NCBI GenBank assembly: GCA_947168585.1
Contig: CAMVMK010000004.1
Span: 23,629 to 87,628 of the forward strand
Direction of reading: 5' to 3'
From: an uncultured Fretibacterium sp.
Lineage (GTDB): Bacteria; Synergistota; Synergistia; Synergistales; Aminobacteriaceae
DNA length: 64,000 nt
In this document: piece after piece, positions 35,634-43,729 of the stretch
Layout of the letters: every line of letters begins with the position of its first letter
How positions within the stretch are numbered: the first letter of the stretch is position 1
The notes under the pieces: model-generated
The model's input: the letters and a program-made list of their open reading frames with translations, nothing else
Databases searched by the model: none
Told to the model about the DNA's origin: nothing
Position numbers and translations under genes: made by a program

Positions 35634-35761
35634 CCGCCGGCCTCCTGTATAATTTGAAAAAAATTTTGGAATTTGAAAGAAAATTTTGATTTTAATTTTA
35701 GCACAGCAAGTTATAAAATTGACTTTGCTTAAAAAAAATTTATAAGGAGAGAAAAAATTTT

Positions 35762-36214
35762 ATGAGCAAAATAACTTTCAATGATAAATGCGTTCACGTT
35801 GTCTTTTTGGGACTGCCTAACGTTCCGGGAATTGCGGCGGAAATTTTCAACGAATTATCGAAGCGTTCCGTAAATGTCAGCATGGTAATTCAAAATACTA
35901 TGCGCGGCGGACGTTCAGACCTTTCTTTTCTTATTAATAAAGACAGGCTCGACGAAATGATTTCCGTATGCCGTGAAATTTCTGAAAAAGTCGGAGGTCA
36001 GGGAGTTTCATTCGCAACCGAAGTCGCGGCTATAACAGTCAGTTTTGAAAGTCAATCGTCAGCAGAAACTCTCGCAAAAATTTTCGCGGCTCTTGCTTCA
36101 GTCGGAGCAAATATCGAAATTATTAATTCAACTTCAGACAGCGCGATCTGCATAGTCAGCATCACGAAAGCCCGTGAAGGACTTGAAGCCCTCGAAAAAG
36201 TTTTCGGGGTATAA
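35762..36214 (+). CDS. stand-alone tandem ACT-domain protein (aspartokinase regulatory-like)
   Basis: A 150-residue protein made of two ACT domains (~10-75 and ~80-150) like the C-terminal regulatory part of aspartokinase. VFLGLPNVPGIAAEIFNELS (~14-33) and SVNVSMVIQNTMRGGRSDLS (~36-55) match the lysine/threonine-binding loops. No kinase domain is encoded nearby. It probably binds an amino acid and may regulate an aspartokinase encoded elsewhere, or be a free beta-subunit. AAGGAGAG lies before the ATG, and GTTATAAAAT lies ~50 nt upstream as a possible -10. It is divergent from the Mrp operon. Confidence 0.85.
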   Translation: MSKITFNDKCVHVVFLGLPNVPGIAAEIFNELSKRSVNVSMVIQNTMRGGRSDLSFLINKDRLDEMISVCREISEKVGGQGVSFATEVAAITVSFESQSSAETLAKIFAALASVGANIEIINSTSDSAICIVSITKAREGLEALEKVFGV

Positions 36215-36269
36215 TTTTAGAAATTAAAAATGCGATACGTGCTAAAATGTCTAATTTGGAGGTGTAAAA

Positions 36270-36587
36270 ATGAAGAAAAATATTTCGGAAGTACCGTCCA
36301 TTGATGAACAGGAAATAGCATTAATTGTGGCCGAAGCCAATAGAATCGGTGTTAGAGCTGCTGCAGAAAAACACGGACTGACATGGCAGCGCGTAGCTGC
36401 TTGGAAAAAAACAGCTCAAGAGAACTCATTAAGTAAAATCATAATTCAATCGCCGCTCGGAGGAGAAATCTCAGCCGAAGAAATTTTAGTCAAGACTGGT
36501 GATGCAGATAAAATTTATGTCCGTCCTGACGAAAATAAAGCCTATTGGGTCAAGGGCAAACAAAGCGGCTCGATTGATTTATGGTAA
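36270..36587 (+). CDS. small HTH plus DUF6465-like protein
   Basis: A 105-residue cytoplasmic protein. Residues ~15-50 form a helix-turn-helix-like region (RAAAEKHGLTWQRVAAWKK). Residues ~56-105 resemble the DUF6465 module seen in anaerobes: IIIQSPLGGEISAEEILVKT, then KIYVRPDENKAYWVKGKQSG. Function unknown. GGAGGT precedes the ATG and a strong terminator follows, so it forms a single-gene unit. Confidence 0.65.
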   Translation: MKKNISEVPSIDEQEIALIVAEANRIGVRAAAEKHGLTWQRVAAWKKTAQENSLSKIIIQSPLGGEISAEEILVKTGDADKIYVRPDENKAYWVKGKQSGSIDLW

Positions 36588-36612
36588 AAACTAATTATGC
36601 TATAATAATTTA

Positions 36613-36647
36613 ATCAGTTTCTTGCAGAGCAGGAGACTGATTTTTTT
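36613..36647 (+). terminator. Rho-independent terminator
   Basis: ATCAGTTTC and GAGACTGAT pair around a 10-nt loop and are followed by a T tract. It ends the small HTH/DUF6465-like gene. The T tract merges with the first 12-bp tandem repeat unit. Confidence 0.85.
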
Positions 36648-36666
36648 CCACTCATTTTTCCACTCA
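36643..36666. repeat. two-copy 12-bp tandem repeat (site 2)
   Basis: TTTTTCCACTCA occurs twice in direct succession, then AAAATCTTTAATTTAATTCG follows. The flank nearly matches that at 60225 (AAAATCTTAATTTTAATTCG). Confidence 0.78.
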
Positions 36667-36713
36667 AAAATCTTTAATTTAATTCGTCATCATCAAAGTT
36701 CATCGATACAGCT

Positions 36714-36760
36714 TCAAAAAAATTTCGTCCCGGTTTTTATTTTTTAGTCCGAGACGAAAT
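36714..36760 (-). terminator. Rho-independent terminator of the papain-like protease gene
   Basis: On the minus strand ATTTCGTCTCGGA and CCGGGACGAAAT pair around an A/T-rich loop and are followed by TTTTTTTG. Confidence 0.75.
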
Positions 36761-36791
36761 TAATTTAATTTACTTTGAAAAATTTTAATTT

Positions 36792-39700
36792 TTATTTCGT
36801 GTCATTTTTAACGGCTATTACAGGCTCGTAAGTATCTCCTGCGTTAAGCCAAACTGAAATTATAATTTTATGTTCAGTTGTAGTCTTTGTAATTTCGCGG
36901 CCGTCAGTGTCGAAAAATTCTGCGATTTCGTCATCAGAGTTTTTCTCGCGGTTCTTTACGAAAGCAAACCACGCTAATTCTTTTCCGGCTTCGATTTCAG
37001 GCTCAAGGTCAACTTCAAAGTCGTACATGTCGCTTTCTGTTACAGTAATTTCAGGCAGGACAGCCGCGACTGTATAGCCCTCTAAGTCTTGAAGTTCTTT
37101 GCTTCCGAGTGATTTAATGCTTCGAAGGCCGCCAAAATTCACAACGCCCGAGTCTTTCGGAGTTTCTTGAGGCTCTGTCTCTTGAGTTTCCTGAGAAATT
37201 TCGTCGCTCGTGTTTTCAGCTTCTTCAGAATTTTCTTGAGTCTCTCCAAGAACTTTAGGGGCTTCGCTTACGTCCGTATCTTTCTTGGCATAAAGAATTA
37301 TAGTCTTGGTAACTTTACCGTCAGCATTAGCCGCCGTAATTTTAAGATTTACTTTTCCGGCCTTTGCGGGCGCAGTTCCTGTAATTGTTGCGCTGTAATT
37401 ATCGTTTTGAGTCAAAGTAAAGCCGCTGACTTTATTCATTGATAAAGTTATTTTTGGCGATCCCTCGACTGTAACATTAATTTCAGCCGAACTTCCGAGA
37501 GATTTCGTTAAACTCGCGGGCGTTGAAGACGTGAACGAAGGTTTATCGCCTTTTGCCGTGAAAGTTAATTTTTTCGTTACAGTACCTGCAACATTATCTG
37601 CGGTTATGTAAATCGGAAGATTTTTTATAGACTGATTAGGCGTGCCTGTGATTGCAGCTGTGCCTTCGGAGCTTGTTGAAGTAAATGAGAGTCCGATGTC
37701 AGATAAATCATTAATCCCGAATTTAGTTTTATCGGTGTCTTTTATCTCATATGAAAATTCTATCGGGAGCGTTCCTTTAGCTGAAATTTTTGAGCCGGTA
37801 TATTCTTCATCGACTTCAGCTTTTGCGAGCGAGGCTGTTAATTTCGGCGCAACACCTTTGACTACTAGAGATAAAGTTTTCTCTTCGCTGTCTCCTGCCT
37901 CGTTTGATGCCGTTATTGAAAGAGTATAAGTATCTGCTTCGGTCGGCGTTCCTGAAATAGTCAGCTGAGTTCCGGTCGTGTTAGGAGCTGCTGTCAAAGT
38001 TTCCGGAAGTCCGCTGATATTCCAAGTTATAGGTGTTGTGCCTTTAGCGGCAAGTCTTACGGTGTATTTTTTATCTGTAACGCCGTTTGAAAGTTTTGTT
38101 GTAGTTATCTCCGGGATTTGATAGACAATAAGCGGAACTTTTATTGAGGCCTGACTCCTGTCGTTTTTGGCTTTTATAGTCATGTTGAATTTTCCGGCCT
38201 TTGTAGGTTTCCCTGAAAGAACGCCGGACGAGCTTAAACTCAATCCCTTAGGCAGACTGGAAGCTGACCAAGTTACAGGCTCAGTGCCTTCTGAAAGCGT
38301 GAAAATATATCCCTCGTAATTTTGATTTAACACAGCCATCGGTAATTCTGAAGGCGTATTAATGACGGGAGCTTTAGCTTTGATTTTTAATTTTACTTTT
38401 TTAGTTATGGTAACGTTATTAAGTTCCGTGTAAATATTTGAGGCCGTTACAGTTATAGTGAAATTTCCTGCCACTGCCGGAGTTCCTGAAATTTCTCCGT
38501 CTTCGTTCATGCTTAGACCATTGGGAAGGCCGTTAGCTGAAAGAGTTATAGGTGCAGTGCCGGAAGTTTTTATATTCGCTGAATATTCTTCGCCTATTTC
38601 GCCGTCTTTTAATTTTGATGTTGAGATTGTCGGTTTAGTCGGCTTTGAATTAATTGTAAAATATACGGCCTTTTCAACTTCCCATGAAGTTCCGGCAGCC
38701 TTGAAAGTTACGCTTGTAGAAGTTTTTGCTGTAGGTTTGCCTGTTATTGCGCCGGTCGATGTATTGAGAGTAAGACCTTTGGGCAATTTCCCGCTTGTGA
38801 TTGTCCATGACGCTGCATTACCGGCAGAAAGTTCAAGATTTTCGCTGAAAGTACAGCCTACATAACCTGTTAGTTCACTCGTTAAAATTTCAGGCTGTTC
38901 TATAATGCTTATCGTAAATTCTTTAGTGTCAGAGCCGTAAGAATTTGCCGCAGTTATAGAGAAAGTATAATCGCCCTCAACTGTCGGAGTTCCCGATAAA
39001 GTTCCAGGACTCGAGAAGTTAAGTCCAGGAGGTATAGTGCCGCTTGTCGAACTCCAGCTTATTGACCTTGCTCCTGAAGCTGACATTTTTTGACTGTAAG
39101 CAACTCCTATAAGTCCGTCCGGCAGATAAGTCGTCGTGATTTTCGGGGGAGTATTTGAAGCAGTAACTGTGAACGCTTTAATGCAAAAATTGCAGTCCGA
39201 TCTCGCTGACCAAGATGAGCCGTTTGACGAAGAAAAACTTCCTTTTTCAATCACGGCATTATCTGAATAACCGCTTGTCTTCATTTCAACCGGAAATTTA
39301 GATGTTCCTGTGAATTTTATAACAACGGAAAAATAACCGCCCTCCGTCAGAGTAACAGGCGTATCAAGCGTTACAGTGTGATAACCTGCAAATGCTTCCG
39401 TGCCTGTAGTAGTTGAAACAGAAGAGCCGTTAATAGGATTAGACGAGGGCATCGAAGACATTCCCGTATAAATATTAATTTCGTAACCGACATTATTATC
39501 CGGCGTATAAAAACCGACTTCGGTTAAAATTTCGTTACGTTCGGATTTGAAAACGTTCGCCGCGTAAGGAACGGACGAATTTCCGCACCAGCCTAAAGCG
39601 TCATAATAATAGGCTTTCATATCATCGTCAGCTTTTTCGACAATGAAGGCTGTACCGTCAGTTAAATCCTGCTCATAGGACATCCAGAAATAGCCTTCAT

Positions 39701-40583
39701 CTCCCCAGCTTGTTCCCCATGAATTTTTTATCAGCCATGCTCCGTCTGATGAAGGTTTTGTCTTAAAATTATCTTTAGAATAATTATCGTCCCAGCCGAC
39801 TATTAAAATAGCGTGTCCCCGAGTCTCATCGTTTACTTTTGAATAGAAAGAATATCCCCCGTCTTTATCAGTTGTATATGCGCTATCATTATTGTAATAA
39901 CTTCCCGCGACACCGCCTACCTGCATAATTCTACGTTTGATAATATTACGGTTTGAGGAACTGGCGTTGATTTCATAGTCGTCATTTGAGAAACTTAAAT
40001 AATAAACATCGCGGAGCCTTAAAACCCGTGTATAAGAGTCCGGCGTTGAAGCTGAAGGTGCTGTGCTATATGGAACTTCACTATCAAGTACAGGGCCGTC
40101 AAGTCTGCTGTAAAGTGCTGTAGGATAAAAAGAATGACCGCCTTGAAGCACGCCGCTTAATGTCGTTGCAGTAATATTTTTGAAAGCCTTAGATTTGTCG
40201 GAATTTTTGAACGTAAACCAGGCTAAGTGCATTTCTGAAAGATCTATATCTGAGCCTAAACCCTGCATTAAATAATTTGATTCCATCGCTCCGATAGACG
40301 CAAATGCCCAGCAAGTCCCGTAAGGATTTTGATTTTTTACGCTCGTAACGTAACTCTTGCCGTCTACGTTTCTTAAATCATATTTTGAAGGAGGTGTTAT
40401 ATCTTGAAGCAGCCGACGGCCTCCTCCGTCAACATTTACTTCCTGCGGAGGATTGTCAGCTAAATAAGATAAATCTATAGGCGGACGAACATAGCCGTTA
40501 TTTTCAGCAGCCGTTGCCGATAATGATATTGAAAATATAAGAATTAAAACCGTCATAAATATCAACGAAATTTTTTTTATCAT
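36792..40583 (-). CDS. secreted papain-like (C1A) cysteine protease with Ig-like repeats
   Basis: A 1263-residue exported protein. The signal peptide (~1-25) is followed by a C1 peptidase domain (~50-320): the oxyanion Gln and catalytic Cys in VKNQNPYGTCWAFASIG, catalytic His in GHAILIVGWDD and Asn in LIKNSWGTSWGDEGYFWMSY. A lectin-like domain (~325-475) follows, then about seven He_PIG-type Ig repeats of 80-90 residues (e.g. IPPGLNFSSPGTLSGTP, LPNGLSMNEDGEISGTP), and a Ser/Glu/Thr-rich region with a final beta domain. ATG 40583 is preferred over TTG 40601 because GAAAGGAG lies 9 nt upstream. It likely degrades host or dietary proteins. Confidence 0.9.
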   Translation of the reverse strand: MIKKISLIFMTVLILIFSISLSATAAENNGYVRPPIDLSYLADNPPQEVNVDGGGRRLLQDITPPSKYDLRNVDGKSYVTSVKNQNPYGTCWAFASIGAMESNYLMQGLGSDIDLSEMHLAWFTFKNSDKSKAFKNITATTLSGVLQGGHSFYPTALYSRLDGPVLDSEVPYSTAPSASTPDSYTRVLRLRDVYYLSFSNDDYEINASSSNRNIIKRRIMQVGGVAGSYYNNDSAYTTDKDGGYSFYSKVNDETRGHAILIVGWDDNYSKDNFKTKPSSDGAWLIKNSWGTSWGDEGYFWMSYEQDLTDGTAFIVEKADDDMKAYYYDALGWCGNSSVPYAANVFKSERNEILTEVGFYTPDNNVGYEINIYTGMSSMPSSNPINGSSVSTTTGTEAFAGYHTVTLDTPVTLTEGGYFSVVIKFTGTSKFPVEMKTSGYSDNAVIEKGSFSSSNGSSWSARSDCNFCIKAFTVTASNTPPKITTTYLPDGLIGVAYSQKMSASGARSISWSSTSGTIPPGLNFSSPGTLSGTPTVEGDYTFSITAANSYGSDTKEFTISIIEQPEILTSELTGYVGCTFSENLELSAGNAASWTITSGKLPKGLTLNTSTGAITGKPTAKTSTSVTFKAAGTSWEVEKAVYFTINSKPTKPTISTSKLKDGEIGEEYSANIKTSGTAPITLSANGLPNGLSMNEDGEISGTPAVAGNFTITVTASNIYTELNNVTITKKVKLKIKAKAPVINTPSELPMAVLNQNYEGYIFTLSEGTEPVTWSASSLPKGLSLSSSGVLSGKPTKAGKFNMTIKAKNDRSQASIKVPLIVYQIPEITTTKLSNGVTDKKYTVRLAAKGTTPITWNISGLPETLTAAPNTTGTQLTISGTPTEADTYTLSITASNEAGDSEEKTLSLVVKGVAPKLTASLAKAEVDEEYTGSKISAKGTLPIEFSYEIKDTDKTKFGINDLSDIGLSFTSTSSEGTAAITGTPNQSIKNLPIYITADNVAGTVTKKLTFTAKGDKPSFTSSTPASLTKSLGSSAEINVTVEGSPKITLSMNKVSGFTLTQNDNYSATITGTAPAKAGKVNLKITAANADGKVTKTIILYAKKDTDVSEAPKVLGETQENSEEAENTSDEISQETQETEPQETPKDSGVVNFGGLRSIKSLGSKELQDLEGYTVAAVLPEITVTESDMYDFEVDLEPEIEAGKELAWFAFVKNREKNSDDEIAEFFDTDGREITKTTTEHKIIISVWLNAGDTYEPVIAVKNDTK

Positions 40584-40701
40584 GCTAAAATCTCCTTTCA
40601 AGTTTTATTTTTTATCTCATTAAATAAATTTCGGAATAAATTTTTATTTATTTTATAAGAATTTTCAAAAATTCTAAAGATTAGGAGAGAAAAAATTTTT
40701 T

Positions 40702-40908
40702 ATGAGATTATTTATAACGACACTTTCATTATTAAGCGTTATCGGATTCGGCTATGCTCTTGCAGGCTATGGAGCTTCTTTAATCGGCGGCGAAATTAAT
40801 TCAGTTTATGTCATCAACGGATTGAGTGCGGGATTTTTGTGCGGCTTTCTTGCCATGTTTTTATGGTATAGACACAGAAAAGATTTTTTTGATTCCGGTG
40901 AGGAGTGA
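40702..40908 (+). CDS. small membrane protein with two helices
   Basis: A 68-residue protein, unknown family. Two transmembrane segments (~1-26 and ~33-56) are joined by a short loop with Asn-Ser-Val; the C-terminal WYRHRKDFFDSGEE is charged and probably cytoplasmic. AGGAGAG lies 13 nt upstream of the ATG. It is divergent from the papain-like protease gene. The last residues and the stop codon are read from a heptad-repeat block. Confidence 0.6.
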   Translation: MRLFITTLSLLSVIGFGYALAGYGASLIGGEINSVYVINGLSAGFLCGFLAMFLWYRHRKDFFDSGEE

Positions 40909-40920
40909 GGGGTTAGAGTT
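40897..40920. repeat. heptad-repeat block at the end of the small membrane protein gene
   Basis: GGTGAGGAGTGAGGGGTTAGAG has period 7 (GGTGAGG, AGTGAGG, GGTTAGA). It includes the TGA stop codon. Confidence 0.65.
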
Positions 40921-40978
40921 TTGTTCCGCGCTTAGTTTTTTTTAAGAAGAAAATTTTAAGCACGCGCAAAGGCTTTTT

Positions 40979-41049
40979 AAGGTGAGGGGTTAGGAGTGAG
41001 GGGTGAGGAGATTTTTTACTTCCTACTTGCTTTTTTTACTTCCTACTTA
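40979..41049. repeat. heptad-repeat inverted block before the histidine kinase stop
   Basis: The left part is GGTGAGGGGTTAGGAGTGAG with continuation GGGTGAGGAG; the right part is ACTTCCTACTTG plus TTTACTTCCTACTTA. The kinase stop codon (TAA on the minus strand) is at the edge. Strands alternate between purine-rich and pyrimidine-rich, so partial hairpins are possible. Confidence 0.65.
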
Positions 41050-42447
41050 AATTCTAAAGTTTGCTGTTATGTCCGTGCCTTCGCCGGGTGCGGATTTAAT
41101 TTTCAAATTTCCTCCCATTAAAGACATTCTCTCGGTCATGCTCGCCAGTCCTCTATGGCCTCCGACTCTCAAAGTTTCGTGATTAATATTTTCAGAGTCA
41201 AATCCGCAGCCGTTGTCAGTAATTTCGAGAGTTACATTATTTTCATTATCTTTGCTCAGCTGAATATGAATTTCTGTAGCTTCTCCGTGCCGGACTGCAT
41301 TAGATACAGCCTCTTGAACTATTCTTAATAATGAAAGAGATTTTTCATTTTCCATTTCGATCTCGTGTGAATTATCAGCGAAATCAAAATCAGCTGTAAC
41401 TTGAACATCATAGACCTGCGACAATCTTTCAGCTAATTCCGTGAGAGCCTCGACAAGTCCCAAGTCCATCCACGGCGGAGCAAGTTCATCGCATAAAGAC
41501 CTAAGTTCGCGGACAACTCCTTTAGCGATAGTTTCAGTTAGTTTAATTCTTGAAATATCTACGTTATCTTCGTCGTCTAAAGTCATATGAAGCTGCTGAA
41601 CGAGTGCCGTAACATCCTGCAGAGGTCCGTCGTGAATTTCGCGGGCCATATCGACTCTTTCGCGTTCTTGAGCTTGAACGACATCACGGACGTAACGGTT
41701 TCTTAAATTGTCGCGTTCGACTGCTGCGCCTGCAAATCTTCTTAAGGCACTGTGAACACTTTCAATTTCTTTAACGGCTTTCTTTTCTAATTTTTCCGGG
41801 ACATCGCGGCCGAGAGTCATTTCGTCAATTTCAGCGACTAAAGATTTCAAAGGATTAAAGAGCCTGCTCCAAAGTAATCTAATAGCTATAAAACTGCTCA
41901 GAGCTATTGCCATTAAAAGGAACGGCCAAACTCTGACTACTCCGACAAGTCCTCCGAGTAACTGCTGCCACGATACAGCCGCAACAACATAGCCTCCGCC
42001 CGCGCGTTTAACGGGATAGACAGCCAAAGTATACTGCGAGCCTTGAGGGTCTTCGATTTTTACGGCCTGCCCGATAGGAAGATTACTGCGCCAAATTGTA
42101 GCAATGTTCATAGCACCCGGTGAAGCTATTATTACGCGCCCGCTGTTGTCGATTAAAGCAACCCAGCCCGGAATTGACGGCCCCCAAGAAAAGAAAGGAA
42201 ATCTCGTAAAATCGTTCAGCATTGAGAAAGACCAAATTTCAGAACTTGAACTCAAATGATAAGACATACTCTCGGCCAAGTCCTGAACGTAAGAAGTAAC
42301 GGCGGCTTCCATTGCTCTTTCCTGGCTTATCATTCCCGCAACAGCTACGAGTAAGACAGCAACTGACGGAAAAATTAACGCGCATAACAAAAAGGCCAGA
42401 AAATTTGCTCTTGGCCTCGCAAAAAAATTTCTAATCTTTGAAATCAT
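41047..42447 (-). CDS. NarX/DegS-like sensor histidine kinase
   Basis: A 466-residue membrane kinase. Two transmembrane helices (~15-37 and ~170-190) bound a periplasmic or extracellular sensor region with the segment SWGPSIPGWVALIDNSGRV. A HAMP-like linker (~195-245) leads to the HisKA_3 box EREREDMAREIHDG-like residues VDMAREIHDGPLQDVTALV (~260-280) with the phosphorylated His, and HATPase_c with ITDNGCGFD (~405-413) and GHRGLASMTERMSLMGG. Translated 3 nt after the response regulator. The stimulus is unknown. Confidence 0.9.
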   Translation of the reverse strand: MISKIRNFFARPRANFLAFLLCALIFPSVAVLLVAVAGMISQERAMEAAVTSYVQDLAESMSYHLSSSSEIWSFSMLNDFTRFPFFSWGPSIPGWVALIDNSGRVIIASPGAMNIATIWRSNLPIGQAVKIEDPQGSQYTLAVYPVKRAGGGYVVAAVSWQQLLGGLVGVVRVWPFLLMAIALSSFIAIRLLWSRLFNPLKSLVAEIDEMTLGRDVPEKLEKKAVKEIESVHSALRRFAGAAVERDNLRNRYVRDVVQAQERERVDMAREIHDGPLQDVTALVQQLHMTLDDEDNVDISRIKLTETIAKGVVRELRSLCDELAPPWMDLGLVEALTELAERLSQVYDVQVTADFDFADNSHEIEMENEKSLSLLRIVQEAVSNAVRHGEATEIHIQLSKDNENNVTLEITDNGCGFDSENINHETLRVGGHRGLASMTERMSLMGGNLKIKSAPGEGTDITANFRI

Positions 42448-42450
42448 GAA

Positions 42451-43101
42451 TTAATCTTCGTTGTCTTCTAATAATTCTTCAAGAGTTACAACGCCGTACT
42501 TCAAAGCGAGCAATAACGCTTCAGTTTTATTCCTTGAGCCTAATTTATCGTAAATCGAAGCTAAGTGAGTTTGAACTGTACGTTCACTGATGAATAACTG
42601 CCGCGCTACTTCTTTGCTTGAAAGTCCTTTTGCAGCTAATAATAAAACTTCACGTTCACGCGCTGAAAGCTGGTCGGGAATAAATTCTTTATCGCCGTTC
42701 AAAACTGACGCTACCTCCGGATCAAGATATAAACCGCCTTTTGCTACGGTGTTAATTGCCGTTGTTAATTCTTTAGGGCTGACTGTTTTTAATACGAAAC
42801 CGTGAGCCCCCGCCCTCAGCGATGCTATAACATACTGCTGGGCATCGTATGAAGTCAGCATTAAAATCGCCGTTGAAACTCCTTCGGCTTTGACTTTTTG
42901 AGCAACTGAAACCCCGTCCATCTCCGGCATACGAATATCAAGCAAAGCAACATCGGGCGAAAGTTTTTTAATTAAATCCCATGCCTCTACTCCGTCCTGA
43001 GCTTCGGCAACAAGTTCAAAGGTAGGTTCGCGCCTTATAAATTCCGCGATCCCTGAACGAGTTAAGGGGTGATCATCTGCAAGTAAAATTTTTATAGACA
43101 T
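42451..43101 (-). CDS. NarL/FixJ-family response regulator
   Basis: A 216-residue regulator. The receiver domain (~1-120) has the acidic pair ADDHPLTRSG and the phosphoacceptor Asp in DVALLDIRMPEMDG (~51-64), plus conserved Thr in MLTSYD and Lys in LKTVSPKE. The C-terminal LuxR-type HTH (~145-210) shows LSAREREVLLLAAKGLSSKE and ERTVQTHLASIYDKLG. Dimerises and binds DNA after phosphorylation by the kinase encoded 3 nt downstream. Targets are unknown. GGAGAT lies upstream of the ATG at 43101. Confidence 0.93.
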   Translation of the reverse strand: MSIKILLADDHPLTRSGIAEFIRREPTFELVAEAQDGVEAWDLIKKLSPDVALLDIRMPEMDGVSVAQKVKAEGVSTAILMLTSYDAQQYVIASLRAGAHGFVLKTVSPKELTTAINTVAKGGLYLDPEVASVLNGDKEFIPDQLSAREREVLLLAAKGLSSKEVARQLFISERTVQTHLASIYDKLGSRNKTEALLLALKYGVVTLEELLEDNED

Positions 43102-43181
43102 TCTAAAATTATCTCCGAACTAAAATAAAAATAAATAAAATTTAATAATAAATATGTATAATAACACACGCAGAAAAAATA

Positions 43182-43214
43182 ATGAGGAATTAGGAGTTAG
43201 GAATTAGGAATTAA
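43182..43214. repeat. heptad-repeat block upstream of the DUF2442-like gene
   Basis: ATGAGGAATTAGGAGTTAGG followed by AATTAGGAATTA, period 7 (GAATTAG, GAGTTAG, GAATTAG). It lies between divergent genes rather than at a gene end, so is an exception to the 3'-end pattern. Confidence 0.7.
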
Positions 43215-43306
43215 AAAACGACACAAACTTTTTATGGAAGTGAAAAGATAATATGTCAGAATTATGCAGACTTGCAGGAATTATTATTTCAGCGAGGTAG
43301 AAAAAA

Positions 43307-43612
43307 ATGTATATCGTGAATGGAATATGCTACGCAGGCGAATATCAAAAGGATATAAAAGTTACAGCTGTCAAGCCTTTAAGCGGAAGAATGATGCTTT
43401 TAACTTTTTCGACCGGCGAGCAGAGATTATGCGACACAACAATATTTAACGGGCCGGTAATGGAACCTCTGAATAATCCGGAAATTTTTAATAATCCTGT
43501 CATAGATTTCGGCACTGTTACTTGGAACAACGGCGAAATTGACATTGCTCCCGAAACTCTTTACGTCAAAAGTTATCCGTATGAGAGTGAAAATATTTTA
43601 CTCAATATTTAG
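43307..43612 (+). CDS. DUF2442-like protein
   Basis: A 101-residue protein. VTAVKPLSGRMMLLTFSTGEQRL (shown in part: VTAVKPLSGRMMLLTF, ~19-34) and a second motif VIDFGTVTWNNGEIDIAPET (~65-84) fit the DUF2442 family, whose members often accompany small toxin-like genes but act alone here. Function unknown. GCGAGGT lies 12 nt upstream of the ATG. A possible TATAAT sits at ~43157, before the repeat block. Confidence 0.7.
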   Translation: MYIVNGICYAGEYQKDIKVTAVKPLSGRMMLLTFSTGEQRLCDTTIFNGPVMEPLNNPEIFNNPVIDFGTVTWNNGEIDIAPETLYVKSYPYESENILLNI

Positions 43613-43729
43613 ATGATAAATTTTTGCGCTGAATTAATTTCTATGATATTCTAACTTGCAAAATTTAATTTGATTCATTAAAAATAAAAATCAATAAATT
43701 AAAAAATTAAAAGGAGGAGCTTGTCGGAT

